Of a DNA stretch of 36,668 nucleotides, positions 7,254-15,817 are shown in pieces. Origin of the DNA: Phycisphaerae bacterium (GTDB lineage: Bacteria > Planctomycetota > Phycisphaerae > Phycisphaerales > SM1A02); the NCBI GenBank assembly GCA_016873275.1, contig VGXO01000031.1, positions 1-36,668 of the forward strand, written 5' to 3'. The stretch's first letter is position 1. Each line of letters opens with the position of its first letter. The notes beneath the pieces are model-generated. The model was not told where the DNA came from, searched no databases, and saw only the letters and a program-made list of their open reading frames with translations. Made by a program: the position numbers and the translations under genes.

Positions 7254-7766
7254 TCACGACGCCGTCGAGGGGCGTCGCGCCTCGACGAGCCAGGAGAGCG
7301 CCTCGCGCCACTCGAGGTAGCGATAGGGAAGCTCCCATCGCTCGTGGAGGCGCTTGAACTCGCCGAGGCACCGCTCGTGGAGCTCCTGCTGCCACGCGTC
7401 CGCGGTGCGGTCGCAGAAGAACGTCCGGCAGGGCATCGGGCGGGCGAGCCGGATCCCGCACAGCCGCCCCTCGCGCGGATCGAGGAAGGGGCAGCGTCCA
7501 TCCCTCCGCGCGGCGGCGATCGCCTCGGCGTCGATCGTGGGCACGCCCTCCTGCGCGACCGTCCACGCCGCCTCGAGTCCGGTGACCATCAGCCGATGTC
7601 CGAACGACTCGAAGCGGCAGCAGTTCCCGCTCGCGAGGCAGAGCGGTCGCCGACGCGCGACCTCCTCGGCGACCTCGACATGGATCGCGCGGATCGCCGC
7701 GGCGACCTCCGGTCGCGCCGCGGCGCGGAGCCATGCCGCGGCGCAGGCTGGTGCGTCCTCGCTCAT
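7254..7766 (-). CDS. YkgJ-family cysteine-cluster protein (second of a pair)
   Basis: A protein of 170 residues. Cysteines typical of the YkgJ (CxxCxxCC-type, putative Zn- or Fe-S-binding) family appear in order: CLASGNCC, GRCPFLD, LCGIRLARPMPCRTFFCD. The conserved RP-x-x-CR turn is present. The first cluster has fewer cysteines than in its neighbour (C-x5-CC). The substrate and reaction of the family are not established. Start ATG 7766 is 7 bp after the stop of the upstream YkgJ gene, so the two form an operon. It ends 10 bp from the mrp stop, convergent. Confidence 0.85.
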   Translation of the reverse strand: MSEDAPACAAAWLRAAARPEVAAAIRAIHVEVAEEVARRRPLCLASGNCCRFESFGHRLMVTGLEAAWTVAQEGVPTIDAEAIAAARRDGRCPFLDPREGRLCGIRLARPMPCRTFFCDRTADAWQQELHERCLGEFKRLHERWELPYRYLEWREALSWLVEARRPSTAS

Positions 7767-7773
7767 GCCGTGG

Positions 7774-8235
7774 TCACCACGCCGGATCCGGCGACGCCGC
7801 CTGGCGGTCGCGCACGACGCGGATCTCCTGATACGCGTGCGGGCGACCGGTGCCCATCCCCGGGCATGGCACCCGCTTCTTCGTCGCCTCCCACGCCCGC
7901 CGGCTCCCGAGGTTCTCCGGCCACCACGGCCAGGTCCGGCACTGGAGCGGGCGCACCTCGTAGATCGAGCAGACCGCCTTGCCGGGGATCCGCTCGCGGT
8001 CGAGGAAGACGCAGTCGTGACCATGCTCGGTCACCCGCTCGGCGAGCGAACGACCTCGCCCGAGCTTCTTCGTGCAGCGGCGGCGGAACTCCTCGATCTC
8101 GAGCCCGAGGTGACGCGCCATCGCGGTCTCCTCCTCGAGCGAGAACCACACCGCGCCCTCCGGTCCGGTGCAGCAGTTCCCGCACTGCGTGCAGGAGAAG
8201 GCGAGACCATCGGCGTACCACTCGGGGCGTTGCAT
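7774..8235 (-). CDS. YkgJ-family cysteine-cluster protein (first of a pair)
   Basis: A protein of 153 residues with the full family signature: CTQCGNCCTG (Cys15, 18, 21, 22), then DCVFLD, AVCSIYEVRPLQCRTWPWW, and a late CPGMG. These cysteines probably hold a metal or Fe-S cluster in the cytoplasm. Start ATG 8235 directly precedes the cluster domain. It lies 38 bp downstream of the 331-residue unknown gene on the same strand and 7 bp upstream of the second YkgJ gene. Confidence 0.9.
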   Translation of the reverse strand: MQRPEWYADGLAFSCTQCGNCCTGPEGAVWFSLEEETAMARHLGLEIEEFRRRCTKKLGRGRSLAERVTEHGHDCVFLDRERIPGKAVCSIYEVRPLQCRTWPWWPENLGSRRAWEATKKRVPCPGMGTGRPHAYQEIRVVRDRQAASPDPAW

Positions 8236-8273
8236 GGTCGGGCTCCGGGGGGGCGGACTCCCTGCGGGACGGC

Positions 8274-9269
8274 TCAGGAGGCGGCGGGCGGCTCCTCCGG
8301 TCGCTCGCCCCACGGATCGACGGTGACCAGATGCACCCCCGTCCGCGTTCGGCGCACCGGCAGCGCGGAGAGCTCCTCCGGTCGCTCGTCGAACGCGACG
8401 CGCTCGATCGAGTAGATGCCGTCGAACATCCACTCCGGCTGCGCCTCGATCGCCTCGTCGATCAGCTGCTCCATCTCCGAGAGGCTTCCGGCGGTCGCCC
8501 AGAGGTTGAGGTACGCGCCGCGGTCGGACTCCTCGTCGGCGCTGACCACCATGACGATGGCGTGCCAGAGGGTCAGCCCGAGCTCGGTGCCCTGCTCGTC
8601 GAGGTTCCGGCTCGGATCGACGTCGAGCTCGAGCGCCCACCGCTCGCGGAGCTGCAGCACCACCTCGTCGAGGTTGGGGTCGCGGTCGTCCTCGACCCGG
8701 AGCACCGGGCGGACCCGGATCTCGCCGTAGACCTGATGGTCCGGATCGGGCGGCCAGGTCTCCTCGACCTCCCGCAGCCCGTGGCGGCGGAGCATCGCCT
8801 CCACCCGGCTCTTGAGCTCGCCGGGGACCTCGATGCTGAGGGTCTTCCAGCCGTCGATGAAGACCTCGACGAACGGCTCCTCCGCGTTCGCGCCGGCGCC
8901 GATCGAGGCGTCCTCGAGGATCACCCGCTCGAACTCCGCGAAGTCGCGGAGGAAGTCGTCGCGGTCGAGGGACTCTCCGCCGAGGTAGACGTCGAGGGTG
9001 CGGTAGGCATCGAGCGACTCGACCTCGAGGATCCCGCGGACCTCGCCGGGCAGCAGGCGGAGCGCCTCCTGCACGAGCGGTCGCAGGCGGTCGTGGGAGA
9101 TCGTCGCCTCGAACACGTAGGTGTCCGGGTCGTCCTCCTCGCCCTCGCGGAAGGTGAGCACGTACCCCTGCGCCGGCTCGGGAAGTCCCTCCCCCTCGAG
9201 TCCGAGCGGCAGGACGAAGTCGCCGACGCGCTCGCGCTCGAGGTCGGTGCGGATCCGAAAGTCACGCAT
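8274..9269 (-). CDS. Conserved-looking protein of unknown function, 331 residues
   Basis: I do not recognise this protein. It is acidic, with no signal peptide or membrane segment. It has several LxLRxE stretches and two regions alike in style (TYVFEATISHDRLRPL near residue 50, YLNLWATAGSLSEME near residue 270), suggesting a repeated alpha/beta fold. The C-terminus is proline-rich. Codon use looks normal for a real gene, and it has a good -10-like box (TACCAT) only 7 nt before ATG 9269, implying a leaderless message. It is followed by the YkgJ pair and may be cotranscribed with it. Confidence 0.75.
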   Translation of the reverse strand: MRDFRIRTDLERERVGDFVLPLGLEGEGLPEPAQGYVLTFREGEEDDPDTYVFEATISHDRLRPLVQEALRLLPGEVRGILEVESLDAYRTLDVYLGGESLDRDDFLRDFAEFERVILEDASIGAGANAEEPFVEVFIDGWKTLSIEVPGELKSRVEAMLRRHGLREVEETWPPDPDHQVYGEIRVRPVLRVEDDRDPNLDEVVLQLRERWALELDVDPSRNLDEQGTELGLTLWHAIVMVVSADEESDRGAYLNLWATAGSLSEMEQLIDEAIEAQPEWMFDGIYSIERVAFDERPEELSALPVRRTRTGVHLVTVDPWGERPEEPPAAS

Positions 9270-9276
9270 CGCCGCG

Positions 9277-9282
9277 ATGGTA
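9277..9282 (-). promoter_or_regulatory. -10-like TACCAT 7 nt before the start codon (leaderless gene)
   Basis: On the minus strand TACCAT-CGCGGCG-ATG. If this is the -10 box, transcription would begin at or near the ATG at 9269. Confidence 0.45.
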
Positions 9283-9396
9283 TTCGACGGCGGCAGGAAC
9301 TTCCCGGGGACCCCGCGGAAGGACGGGGGGAAGGAAGCAGCGCCGCCGAGGCGACGGCGACGTGATGACCCCGACCCGCTCGCGTCCGCGGCGAGG

Positions 9397-10119
9397 TCAC
9401 TCGCCGAGGTACGCCTCCCGCACCTTCGGGCTCGCGAGCAGGCTCGCCCCCGTGTCCGAGAGGATGATCCGACCGGTCTCGAGCACGTAGCCGCGGTCGG
9501 AGAGCCGCAGCGCCGCCCGGGCGTTCTGCTCGACGAGGAGGATGGTCATGCCCCGATCGCGGAGCTCCGCGATCGCCTCGAAGATGCGCGAGACGAGGAT
9601 CGGCGCGATGCCCATGGAGGGCTCGTCCATCATGAGGAGGCGCGGCGAGCCCATGAGCGCCCGGCCGATCGCGAGCATCTGCTGCTCGCCGCCGGAGAGC
9701 GTCCCGCCGAGCTGCGCGGTGCGCTCGCGAAGGACGGGGAACATGCGGAAGACCCCCTCGAGGTCGCGGGCAATGCCGTCGGCGTCGCTGCGGCAGTACG
9801 CGCCCATCTCGAGGTTCTCGAGGACGGTGAGCCGAGGAAAGATCCGCCGACCTTCCGGCACCTGCGCGAGCCCGCGGGGGACGAGGCGGTCCGCCCGCTC
9901 CGCGGTGACGTCGGCGCCGTCGAACCAGATCGAGCCGCCGCGGATCGGGTTGATCCGCGAGATGCACATCAGGGTCGAGCTCTTCCCGGCGCCGTTCGCC
10001 CCGATGAGGCAGACGATCTCGCCCCGCCGGACCTCCAGCGAGATCCCGAAGAGCACGTCGACCGGACCGTAGCCGGCGCGGATCTGGCGGAGCTCGAGCA
10101 GGACCGGCGCCTCGCTCAT
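9397..10119 (-). CDS. livF: Branched-chain amino acid ABC transporter ATP-binding protein LivF
   Basis: A protein of 240 residues; one of the two ATPases that drive the Liv importer at the inner face of the membrane. Walker A is GANGAGKS, followed by the LivF-typical RGLAQVPEGRRIFPRLTVLENL, signature LSGGEQQMLAIGRAL, Walker B LLMMDEPSMG and switch LVEQNA. Length and motifs are normal for LivF. Its ATG overlaps the livG stop as ATGA, so translation is probably coupled. It is the last gene of the liv operon. Confidence 0.95.
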   Translation of the reverse strand: MSEAPVLLELRQIRAGYGPVDVLFGISLEVRRGEIVCLIGANGAGKSSTLMCISRINPIRGGSIWFDGADVTAERADRLVPRGLAQVPEGRRIFPRLTVLENLEMGAYCRSDADGIARDLEGVFRMFPVLRERTAQLGGTLSGGEQQMLAIGRALMGSPRLLMMDEPSMGIAPILVSRIFEAIAELRDRGMTILLVEQNARAALRLSDRGYVLETGRIILSDTGASLLASPKVREAYLGE

Positions 10120-11150
10120 CCGTGCTCCTCCTTGCCGAGATACGCCTCGATGCACGTGGGATCGCTGCGGATCTCGGCGGGCGAGCCCTCCGCGATCCGC
10201 TTGCCGTACTGGAGCACCATGATGCGGTCGGAGATCCCCATCACGACCTTCATGTGGTGCTCGATGAGGAGCACCGTCACGCCGCGGTCCCGCACGCGGC
10301 GGATGAGCCGCATGAGGTCGTTCGTCTCGCTCGGGTTCATCCCCGCGGCCGGCTCGTCGAGGAGGAGGAGCCGTGGCCAGGAGGCGAGCGCTCGGGCGAT
10401 CTCGAGCCGGCGCTGCAGTCCGTAGGGCAGGTTCTTCGCGACCTCCTCGGCGCGGTCGCCGAGGTCGACGAACGCGAGGAGCTCGCGGGCGTCGGACTCC
10501 GAGCTCTCCCGCTCGGCGCGGAAGCGGGGCAGGCGGAGGAGGCAGCTCCAGAAGCCGGCCCGCATCCGCGCGTCCATGCCGACGAGCACGTTCTCGATGA
10601 GCGAGAGGTCGGAGAACAGGCGGATGTTCTGGAAGGTCCGGGCGATCCCGCGCCGCGCGATGCGGTCGGGCGTGCGGCGGGAGCGCTGCCAGAGGACGAG
10701 CGACGCGCCGAGACCGATCACGAACCCAAGCACCGCGACGCCGAGCCCCCACCACGCGCCGAGCCCGGGGAACGCCGCGAGCAGGTCCTTCGCCGCCTTC
10801 GCCCACGGGAACGCCTCGCCGTAGGCGTAGTTGTCACCGATCGCGATCCGCCAGAGCTCCTCGACGTTGAGCGCGACGACGAGCCCGACCGACGTCGCGA
10901 CGCCGACCACGAGCGCCCGCGCCGCCACCGCCGCGGAGAACGGCTCGACGGTGTCCTCGCCCGCGAAGCGGATCGACCCGGCGCTCGGCTGGTAGAGCCC
11001 GGAGATCGTGTTGAAGAGGGTCGTCTTGCCGGCGCCGTTGGGACCGATCACCGCGTAGATCTGCCCGGGCTCGACCGCGAACGAGACGTCCTCGTTGGCG
11101 ACGAGACCGCCGAAGCGCATGGTGACGCCGCGGACCTCGAGCAGGCTCAC
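10116..11150 (-). CDS. livG: Branched-chain amino acid ABC transporter ATP-binding protein LivG with a membrane-helix insertion
   Basis: A protein of 344 residues, against about 255 for usual LivG. The ATPase parts are intact: GPNGAGKTT Walker A (36-44), IARTFQNIRLF with Q-loop Gln174, signature LPYGLQRRLEIARAL, Walker B LLLLDEPAAGMNP, and LIEHHM. Between FAGEDT (to residue 67) and TPDRIARRGIARTF (from 160) there are about 92 extra residues (DNA 10674-10949). They contain two hydrophobic segments, about 73-94 and 133-154, joined by a loop with NYAYGEAFPW. Start GTG 11150 has GGAGG 6 nt upstream and overlaps the livM stop (GTGA). The insertion is in frame with normal codon use, so it is not an assembly fusion by appearance. 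Confidence 0.93.
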   Translation of the reverse strand: MSLLEVRGVTMRFGGLVANEDVSFAVEPGQIYAVIGPNGAGKTTLFNTISGLYQPSAGSIRFAGEDTVEPFSAAVAARALVVGVATSVGLVVALNVEELWRIAIGDNYAYGEAFPWAKAAKDLLAAFPGLGAWWGLGVAVLGFVIGLGASLVLWQRSRRTPDRIARRGIARTFQNIRLFSDLSLIENVLVGMDARMRAGFWSCLLRLPRFRAERESSESDARELLAFVDLGDRAEEVAKNLPYGLQRRLEIARALASWPRLLLLDEPAAGMNPSETNDLMRLIRRVRDRGVTVLLIEHHMKVVMGISDRIMVLQYGKRIAEGSPAEIRSDPTCIEAYLGKEEHG

Positions 11151-12232
11151 GACCGACCTCCCGAGGGCTTCCGCTCGCCGCGCCCGGAGGCGGGCACGAG
11201 CCCATCCGGCTTGAAGCGCATCATCAGGACGAGGGCAAGCCCGAAGAGCAGGTACTTCCAGCTGTTCGGCGAGACGAAGACGCTCCCCGAGGCGCCAAGC
11301 CCCTTCGACTGGAGCCACTCGAAGAGCTTGACGAGCACGATGCTGTTCACGCCGATCATGACGAGCGCCCCGACGAGGACGCCCGCGATCGAGCCCATGC
11401 CGCCGACGATCACGATGCAGAGGGCGAGGATCGAGATCTGGAAGTCGTAGTTCGCCGGCTCGCCGGTCGAGCTCAGCCAGCTCGCCCACAGACCCCCCGC
11501 GAACGCGGCGAACGCCGCGGCGGTCGCGAAGGCGAGCATCTTGGTGCGGACCGGGGGGATGCCCATCGAGCGCGAGGCGAGCTCGTCCGAACGGAGCGAC
11601 ATCCACGCCCGCCCGACGCGGCTCCGCTCGAGGTTCCGGAAGACGAGCCACGCGACGACCACGAACGCGAGGAAGAGGTAGTAGGAGAGGAGCGGTCCGG
11701 CGCCCTGGGTCTCCTCCGCGAGGTCGACGAGCCCGAGACCGCCGCCCTGCCCGTCCTCGCCCGGCTTCCACCACGGCACCACCGGCGCCGGCAGCGGGTT
11801 GATCCCCTGCGTGCCAAGGGTGATCGAGTCGAGGTTCTTCAGGACGTCCTGCACGATCTCGCCGAAGCCGAGGGTGACGATCGCGAGATAGTCGCCGCGG
11901 AGCCCAAGCGTCGGCGCGCCGAGCAGGAAGCCGGCGAGCGCCCCGATCGGCAGCGTCAGCAGGATCGCCGGCCAGAAGCCGATCTGGAACGGGTAGAGGT
12001 CGTTGGTGAGGATCGCGAAGGCGTAGGCGCCGATCGCCATGAACGCCGCGATCCCGAGATTGAGGATCCCCGCGAACCCGGTCACCGCGTTCAAGGCGAG
12101 CCCGAGGATCGCGAAGATGAAGATCGACTTCACCGCGTCGAGGACGCTCCACGAGCCGGGCAGGAACTGCTCGGCGATCGGCCAGGCGAGCGCCGCGGCA
12201 AGCATCGCGATGAGCAGCGGAGCGCGGCGCAT
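11147..12232 (-). CDS. livM: Branched-chain amino acid ABC transporter permease LivM
   Basis: A polytopic inner-membrane protein of 361 residues. Characteristic LivM segments are NAVTGFAGILNLGIAAFMAIGAY, GLRGDYLAIVTLGFGEI, the cytoplasmic coupling stretch SRVGRAWMSLRSDELAS, and GGMGSIAGVLVGA. An extra, Gly- and acid-rich loop lies between LPAPVVPWWKP and the following helix. The C-terminus (RFKPDGLVPASGRGERKP) is normal for the family. Start ATG 12232 overlaps the livH stop by one base. LivM pairs with LivH to form the channel. Confidence 0.94.
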   Translation of the reverse strand: MRRAPLLIAMLAAALAWPIAEQFLPGSWSVLDAVKSIFIFAILGLALNAVTGFAGILNLGIAAFMAIGAYAFAILTNDLYPFQIGFWPAILLTLPIGALAGFLLGAPTLGLRGDYLAIVTLGFGEIVQDVLKNLDSITLGTQGINPLPAPVVPWWKPGEDGQGGGLGLVDLAEETQGAGPLLSYYLFLAFVVVAWLVFRNLERSRVGRAWMSLRSDELASRSMGIPPVRTKMLAFATAAAFAAFAGGLWASWLSSTGEPANYDFQISILALCIVIVGGMGSIAGVLVGALVMIGVNSIVLVKLFEWLQSKGLGASGSVFVSPNSWKYLLFGLALVLMMRFKPDGLVPASGRGERKPSGGRS

Positions 12233-13197
12233 CAGACCTTCTCCCGCTGCTTCATCCCGAGCAGACCGCTCGGTCGGAAGACGAGGATCAGGATGAGGAT
12301 CGCGAAGACGAGCGCGTTGGTCCAGCGCGCCTCGAGGTACTGGTCGCTCATCGCCCGGATGAGCCCGATGAGGAGCCCTCCGAGCACCGCCCCGGGCAGG
12401 CTGCCGATGCCGCCGAGGACCGCGGCGGTGAAGGCGTCCATGCCGGCGCGGTAGCCCATCTGAAAGCCGATGGTGTTGTTGTAGAGGGCGTAGACCACGC
12501 TCGCGAAGCCGGCGAGGGCGCCGCCGAGGAAGAAGGTCGAGCCGATGACGCGATCGACGTCGATCCCCATCAGCCGCGCCGCCGTCGGGTTCTGGGCCGT
12601 CGCCCGCATCGCCTTCCCGAGCCGCGTCCGCGCGACGAGCCACCAGAGCCCCAGCATCAGCGGCAGCGTGACCACGACGACGAGCAGGTCGCGGAGCGTG
12701 AAGCCCACGCCGTCGTCGGTGCCGAGCAGGTTCCTCGATGGGACCAGCGCCGGGAAGTCCTTCGGCGCGGCGGCGGCGATGCCTCCCGAGAAGACCTCCA
12801 TCGGGACGCCGCCCCAGAAGAGACCGAGGTTCACGAAGATGAACGAGACGCCGATCGCGGTGACGAGGAGCGACACCTTCGGCGCACGGCGCAGCGGTCG
12901 GTAGGCGATGCGGTCGGCGAGCACGTTGAGGGTGCCGCAGAAGCCGGCGCTCGCGGCGAGGATTACCAGCACCGCGACCACCGCCATCGGACCCGACGCC
13001 TCCTCGAGCCCGAGCGCCCCGAGGATCGTCAGCGCGAGGAACCCCCCAAGCATGAACAGGTCGCCGTGCGCCCAGTTGATCAGCTCGATGATGCCGTACA
13101 CCATCGTGTAGCCGAGGGCGATCAGCGCGATGATCATGCCGTTCGACAGGCCGTTGAGGACCTGCTGGGCGAAGACCTCGGCCGAAGTGAATTCCAT
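12232..13197 (-). CDS. livH: Branched-chain amino acid ABC transporter permease LivH
   Basis: A polytopic permease of 321 residues. The N-terminus QQVLNGLSNGMIIALIALGYTMVYGIIELINWAHGDLFMLG is the family hallmark. GLWWLVARTRLGKAMRATAQN (coupling loop), MGIDVDRVI and AAVLGGIGSLPGAVLGG follow, and it ends in RPSGLLGMKQREKV. The length is close to the usual 300. Between livK (21 bp upstream) and livM (1-base overlap), it belongs to one operon. Confidence 0.95.
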   Translation of the reverse strand: MEFTSAEVFAQQVLNGLSNGMIIALIALGYTMVYGIIELINWAHGDLFMLGGFLALTILGALGLEEASGPMAVVAVLVILAASAGFCGTLNVLADRIAYRPLRRAPKVSLLVTAIGVSFIFVNLGLFWGGVPMEVFSGGIAAAAPKDFPALVPSRNLLGTDDGVGFTLRDLLVVVVTLPLMLGLWWLVARTRLGKAMRATAQNPTAARLMGIDVDRVIGSTFFLGGALAGFASVVYALYNNTIGFQMGYRAGMDAFTAAVLGGIGSLPGAVLGGLLIGLIRAMSDQYLEARWTNALVFAILILILVFRPSGLLGMKQREKV

Positions 13198-13218
13198 GCG
13201 GGCGGCGTCAGGCTCGGG

Positions 13219-14418
13219 TCAGCGACCGAGGACCTTCTGGAAGACGAACTTCCCGTCGATCACCGCCTGCCCGCTCATCGTGCGGTTGGTGGTGTCGCCG
13301 TTCTCGTCGAAGCTCCAGGTGCCGAGGGCGCCCTGGAAGTCGCGGGTCGCGGCGACCGCGGCGAGGATCGACGCGCGGTCCTTCGCCTCGGCGCGATCGA
13401 TCGCGTCGAGGAGGACGCGGGCGGCCTCGTAGCCGTAGACCGCGTACGCCTCGGGGTCGGTGCCGTACTTCGCGCGGTAGTTCTCGCGGAAGACCTGCCC
13501 CTTGCCGGTGAGCTGGTCCGCGGGGAGCCCGCCGAAGGTCACGTAGGTCTTGCCGTTGAGGTTCGCCGCGCCCGCCGCCTCGATGAACGCATCCTCGAAG
13601 CAGCCGTCCGGCACCATGAGGGGCGCGACCACGCCACCCGAGCGGAGGTCCTTGGCGATCTGCCCCGCGTTGTTCTGCGTGGTGCCCCCGAAGTAGACGA
13701 AGTCGGCGCCGGTTGCCTTGATCTTCGTCACGAGCGAGCGGTAGTTGGCGGCCTTGGGATCGATGCCCTCGACCTCGACGATCGCGAGCCCGATCTCCTT
13801 CGCCCGCTTCTCGAAGACGTCGGCGATGCCCTTGCCGTAGAGCTCGCGGTCGTGGAGCACGAAGGCCTTCGTCGCACCGAGCTCCTTCGCCCAGTCCGCG
13901 GCGACGACGCCCTGCAGGTCGTCGGTGGGCACCACGCGGAAGTAGTTGACCTTGCCGCTCGGGCGGTAGACCTTCGGCTCGTTCTTCTCGCCGAAGCCCG
14001 GCTTGGTGAGTCCGGGATAGGTGTTGGCAGGGCTGATCATCACGCACCCGGCTCGGTTGAGGATCGGCATCGCGATCTTCGCCGCCCCCGAGTTGAACGT
14101 CCCGATGTATCCGACGACCAGCGGATCCTTCGCCGCCTTGTTCGCGTTCTGACCCTCGACGGCGGGATCCCAGTTGCCGCGCTGCGGGCTGGCGTCGTCC
14201 ATGTCCTCGTAGAGGATCTCGAATCCATCGACCTTGCCGCCCACCTCGTCGATCGCCATGCGGATGCCGTTGACCATCGTGGTGGTCTGGGCGTTCGCGC
14301 TGCCGGTGCGCGGAAGGCTCGAGACGATCTTCAGCTGGTTCTGGGCGACGACCGGCGAGGTCACCAGCAGCATCGAGAGCACGCAGGTCGGTCGGCGGAT
14401 CGAGGGCGCGGAGCGCAT
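13219..14418 (-). CDS. livK: Branched-chain amino acid ABC transporter periplasmic binding protein LivK
   Basis: A protein of 399 residues. The first 25 are a signal peptide (RRPTCVLSMLLVTSPVVA). The mature part is a type I periplasmic binding fold: IVSSLPRTGSANAQT at the start, ILYEDMDDASPQRGNWDP, FNSGAAKIAMPILN, HDRELYGKGIADVFEK, VYGYEAARVLLDAIDRA, and a typical end with AVIDGKFVFQKVL. It captures a branched-chain amino acid or related compound and feeds LivHMGF. Start ATG 14418 has GGAG 8 nt upstream and a TATATT box at 14457-14462. An in-frame start at 14469 is unlikely because it precedes that box. Confidence 0.93.
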   Translation of the reverse strand: MRSAPSIRRPTCVLSMLLVTSPVVAQNQLKIVSSLPRTGSANAQTTTMVNGIRMAIDEVGGKVDGFEILYEDMDDASPQRGNWDPAVEGQNANKAAKDPLVVGYIGTFNSGAAKIAMPILNRAGCVMISPANTYPGLTKPGFGEKNEPKVYRPSGKVNYFRVVPTDDLQGVVAADWAKELGATKAFVLHDRELYGKGIADVFEKRAKEIGLAIVEVEGIDPKAANYRSLVTKIKATGADFVYFGGTTQNNAGQIAKDLRSGGVVAPLMVPDGCFEDAFIEAAGAANLNGKTYVTFGGLPADQLTGKGQVFRENYRAKYGTDPEAYAVYGYEAARVLLDAIDRAEAKDRASILAAVAATRDFQGALGTWSFDENGDTTNRTMSGQAVIDGKFVFQKVLGR

Positions 14419-14456
14419 GGACGGGACTCCAGAAGGAAGGTCGCGGGTTCGGAGGG

Positions 14457-14462
14457 AATATA
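14457..14462 (-). promoter_or_regulatory. -10-like TATATT, likely liv operon promoter
   Basis: On the minus strand CTCTATATTCCCTCCG, 38 bp before the livK start. It is the only A/T-rich hexamer in the gap between livK and lpxB. Confidence 0.45.
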
Positions 14463-14500
14463 GAGGCAAGCGGACCCGAGAGGATCGCCCCGCCTCCCGA

Positions 14501-15715
14501 TCACGCGCCGCCCGAACGCTCGCCGCCGAGGAACTTCAGGATCGCCTGCGCGGACTCCTCGGCGAAGTCGTGACCGCGGAACTTGGCGAGCATCTGCCGC
14601 AGCTCGTGCGACGCCTCGGCGGTCCGCCGGGAGTCCTTGAGGAGCGACTCCGCGGCGTCGACGATCGGTCCCGGACCGCCCGCGTAGGGGACGAACTCCG
14701 GCACGATGCGCTTGCCGGCGATGATGTTGGGAAGCAGGCGGTCGGGGATCCGCAGCACCGCCCGACCGCCGAGCACGCCGACGAGACCCGTCTTGTAGAC
14801 CCCCACCATCGGCTTCGCCTGCCGCGCGACGTCGAGGCTCACCGTGCCCGAGACGGTGATGGCGAGGTCGCACCACGCGACCGCCGCGTCGAGGATCCCG
14901 TGACCATCGCGGCTCTCCGCGGTCACCACGTGAAGCCCCGTCGGCATCGACGGATGCCGCTCGCGGATCGACGCGGCGATCTCGGGGCTCGCGGCGACGA
15001 TCAGTCCGCCCATCCCGTGATGCAGCGCCTGCAGGTCGGCGAAGACCCGCATCAGCAAGCCGAGGTTCTTCTTGATCTCCGAGCTTCGGCTGCCCGGCAG
15101 GAGCAGGATCCTCGGCGATCCGCGGGGCAGCTCCCGCGCCTGCGCGGCGATCGCGTTGCGGTCGAGCTCGCGGTTGATCACCGGATGCCCGACGAACCGC
15201 GCCGGGATCCCCCGCTCGCGGAACCATGCCTCCTCGAAGGGAAGCAGGCAGAGGACGAGGTCGGTGGTGCGCTGCAGCTTCTTCCGCCGCCATGCCCCCC
15301 ATGCCCAGAACTGGGGCGCCACGAGGTGGACGACGCGGGCGCCGGCGCGACGCAGCCGCTTGGCGATCGGGAAGTTCGCCGCCGGGGAGTCGACCGGGAC
15401 GTGCAGCGCCACGCGGCTCCGCGCCGCGAAGGTCTCGATCCGCCGCATCTCGCCGAGGAAGGCGCCGATGCGGGCGAGGCTCGGCACCGCGATCACGCCG
15501 TCGCCCGCGGTCTGCTCGACGACCTCGGCGCCCGCCGCCGCCATCTTGGGACCGCCCCAGGCGTAGATCGGTCGCGCTGGATCGAGTCGGCGGATCGCCG
15601 CGATCACCGGCGCCGCATGGGCGTCCCCGCTCGGCTCGAACGCGGTGAAGAGGATCGCGCCGGGGGCGCGGGATGGATCGCGGGGCTCGGAGTCGCGACT
15701 GGGGTTGGTCGTCAC
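14501..15715 (-). CDS. lpxB: Lipid-A-disaccharide synthase LpxB
   Basis: A protein of 404 residues; E. coli LpxB has 382. It is a GT-B glycosyltransferase (GT19) that joins UDP-2,3-diacylglucosamine and lipid X to make the lipid A disaccharide at the cytoplasmic face. Landmarks are FTAFEPSGDAHAA (the EASGD loop), VPVDSPAANFPIAKRLR (the conserved Asp), VAPQFWAWGAWRRKKL, LLPFEEAWFRERGIPARFVGHPV, ILLLPGSRSSEIKKNL, ITVSGTVSLDVA and LPNIIAGKRIVPEFV. Start GTG 15715 adds about 20 polar residues before the fold. A TATCCT box lies 34 bp upstream, facing the aspS promoter. It indicates an LPS-type outer membrane. Confidence 0.92.
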   Translation of the reverse strand: MTTNPSRDSEPRDPSRAPGAILFTAFEPSGDAHAAPVIAAIRRLDPARPIYAWGGPKMAAAGAEVVEQTAGDGVIAVPSLARIGAFLGEMRRIETFAARSRVALHVPVDSPAANFPIAKRLRRAGARVVHLVAPQFWAWGAWRRKKLQRTTDLVLCLLPFEEAWFRERGIPARFVGHPVINRELDRNAIAAQARELPRGSPRILLLPGSRSSEIKKNLGLLMRVFADLQALHHGMGGLIVAASPEIAASIRERHPSMPTGLHVVTAESRDGHGILDAAVAWCDLAITVSGTVSLDVARQAKPMVGVYKTGLVGVLGGRAVLRIPDRLLPNIIAGKRIVPEFVPYAGGPGPIVDAAESLLKDSRRTAEASHELRQMLAKFRGHDFAEESAQAILKFLGGERSGGA

Positions 15716-15749
15716 GCGGTGGTTCCGGGCCGGCACGCTCGACCGCCGG

Positions 15750-15790
15750 AGGATACCGGCACCGCCGCGGTCCACGCCCGCCGATATCCT
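15750..15790. promoter_or_regulatory. Divergent -10-like boxes for lpxB (-) and aspS (+)
   Basis: TATCCTCC occurs on both strands: minus at 15755-15750 for lpxB, plus at 15785-15790 for aspS. The two boxes point away from each other, 29 bp apart. The -35 regions would overlap, so the promoters could interfere with one another. Confidence 0.5.
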
Positions 15791-15817
15791 CCGCCTCCCT
15801 TCACGAGGTCCACCCCC

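Noticed and set aside
4859-7501. Long open frames on both strands over 4859-7501
   Set aside because: The plus frame is real only as mrp from 6143, and the minus frame only as the secreted protein from 5785. The rest are mirror frames of each other's genes.
11147-12643. Extended livM start at 12643
   Set aside because: The extra 137 codons are the livH gene in another frame. ATG 12232 gives the normal LivM N-terminus with a one-base overlap.
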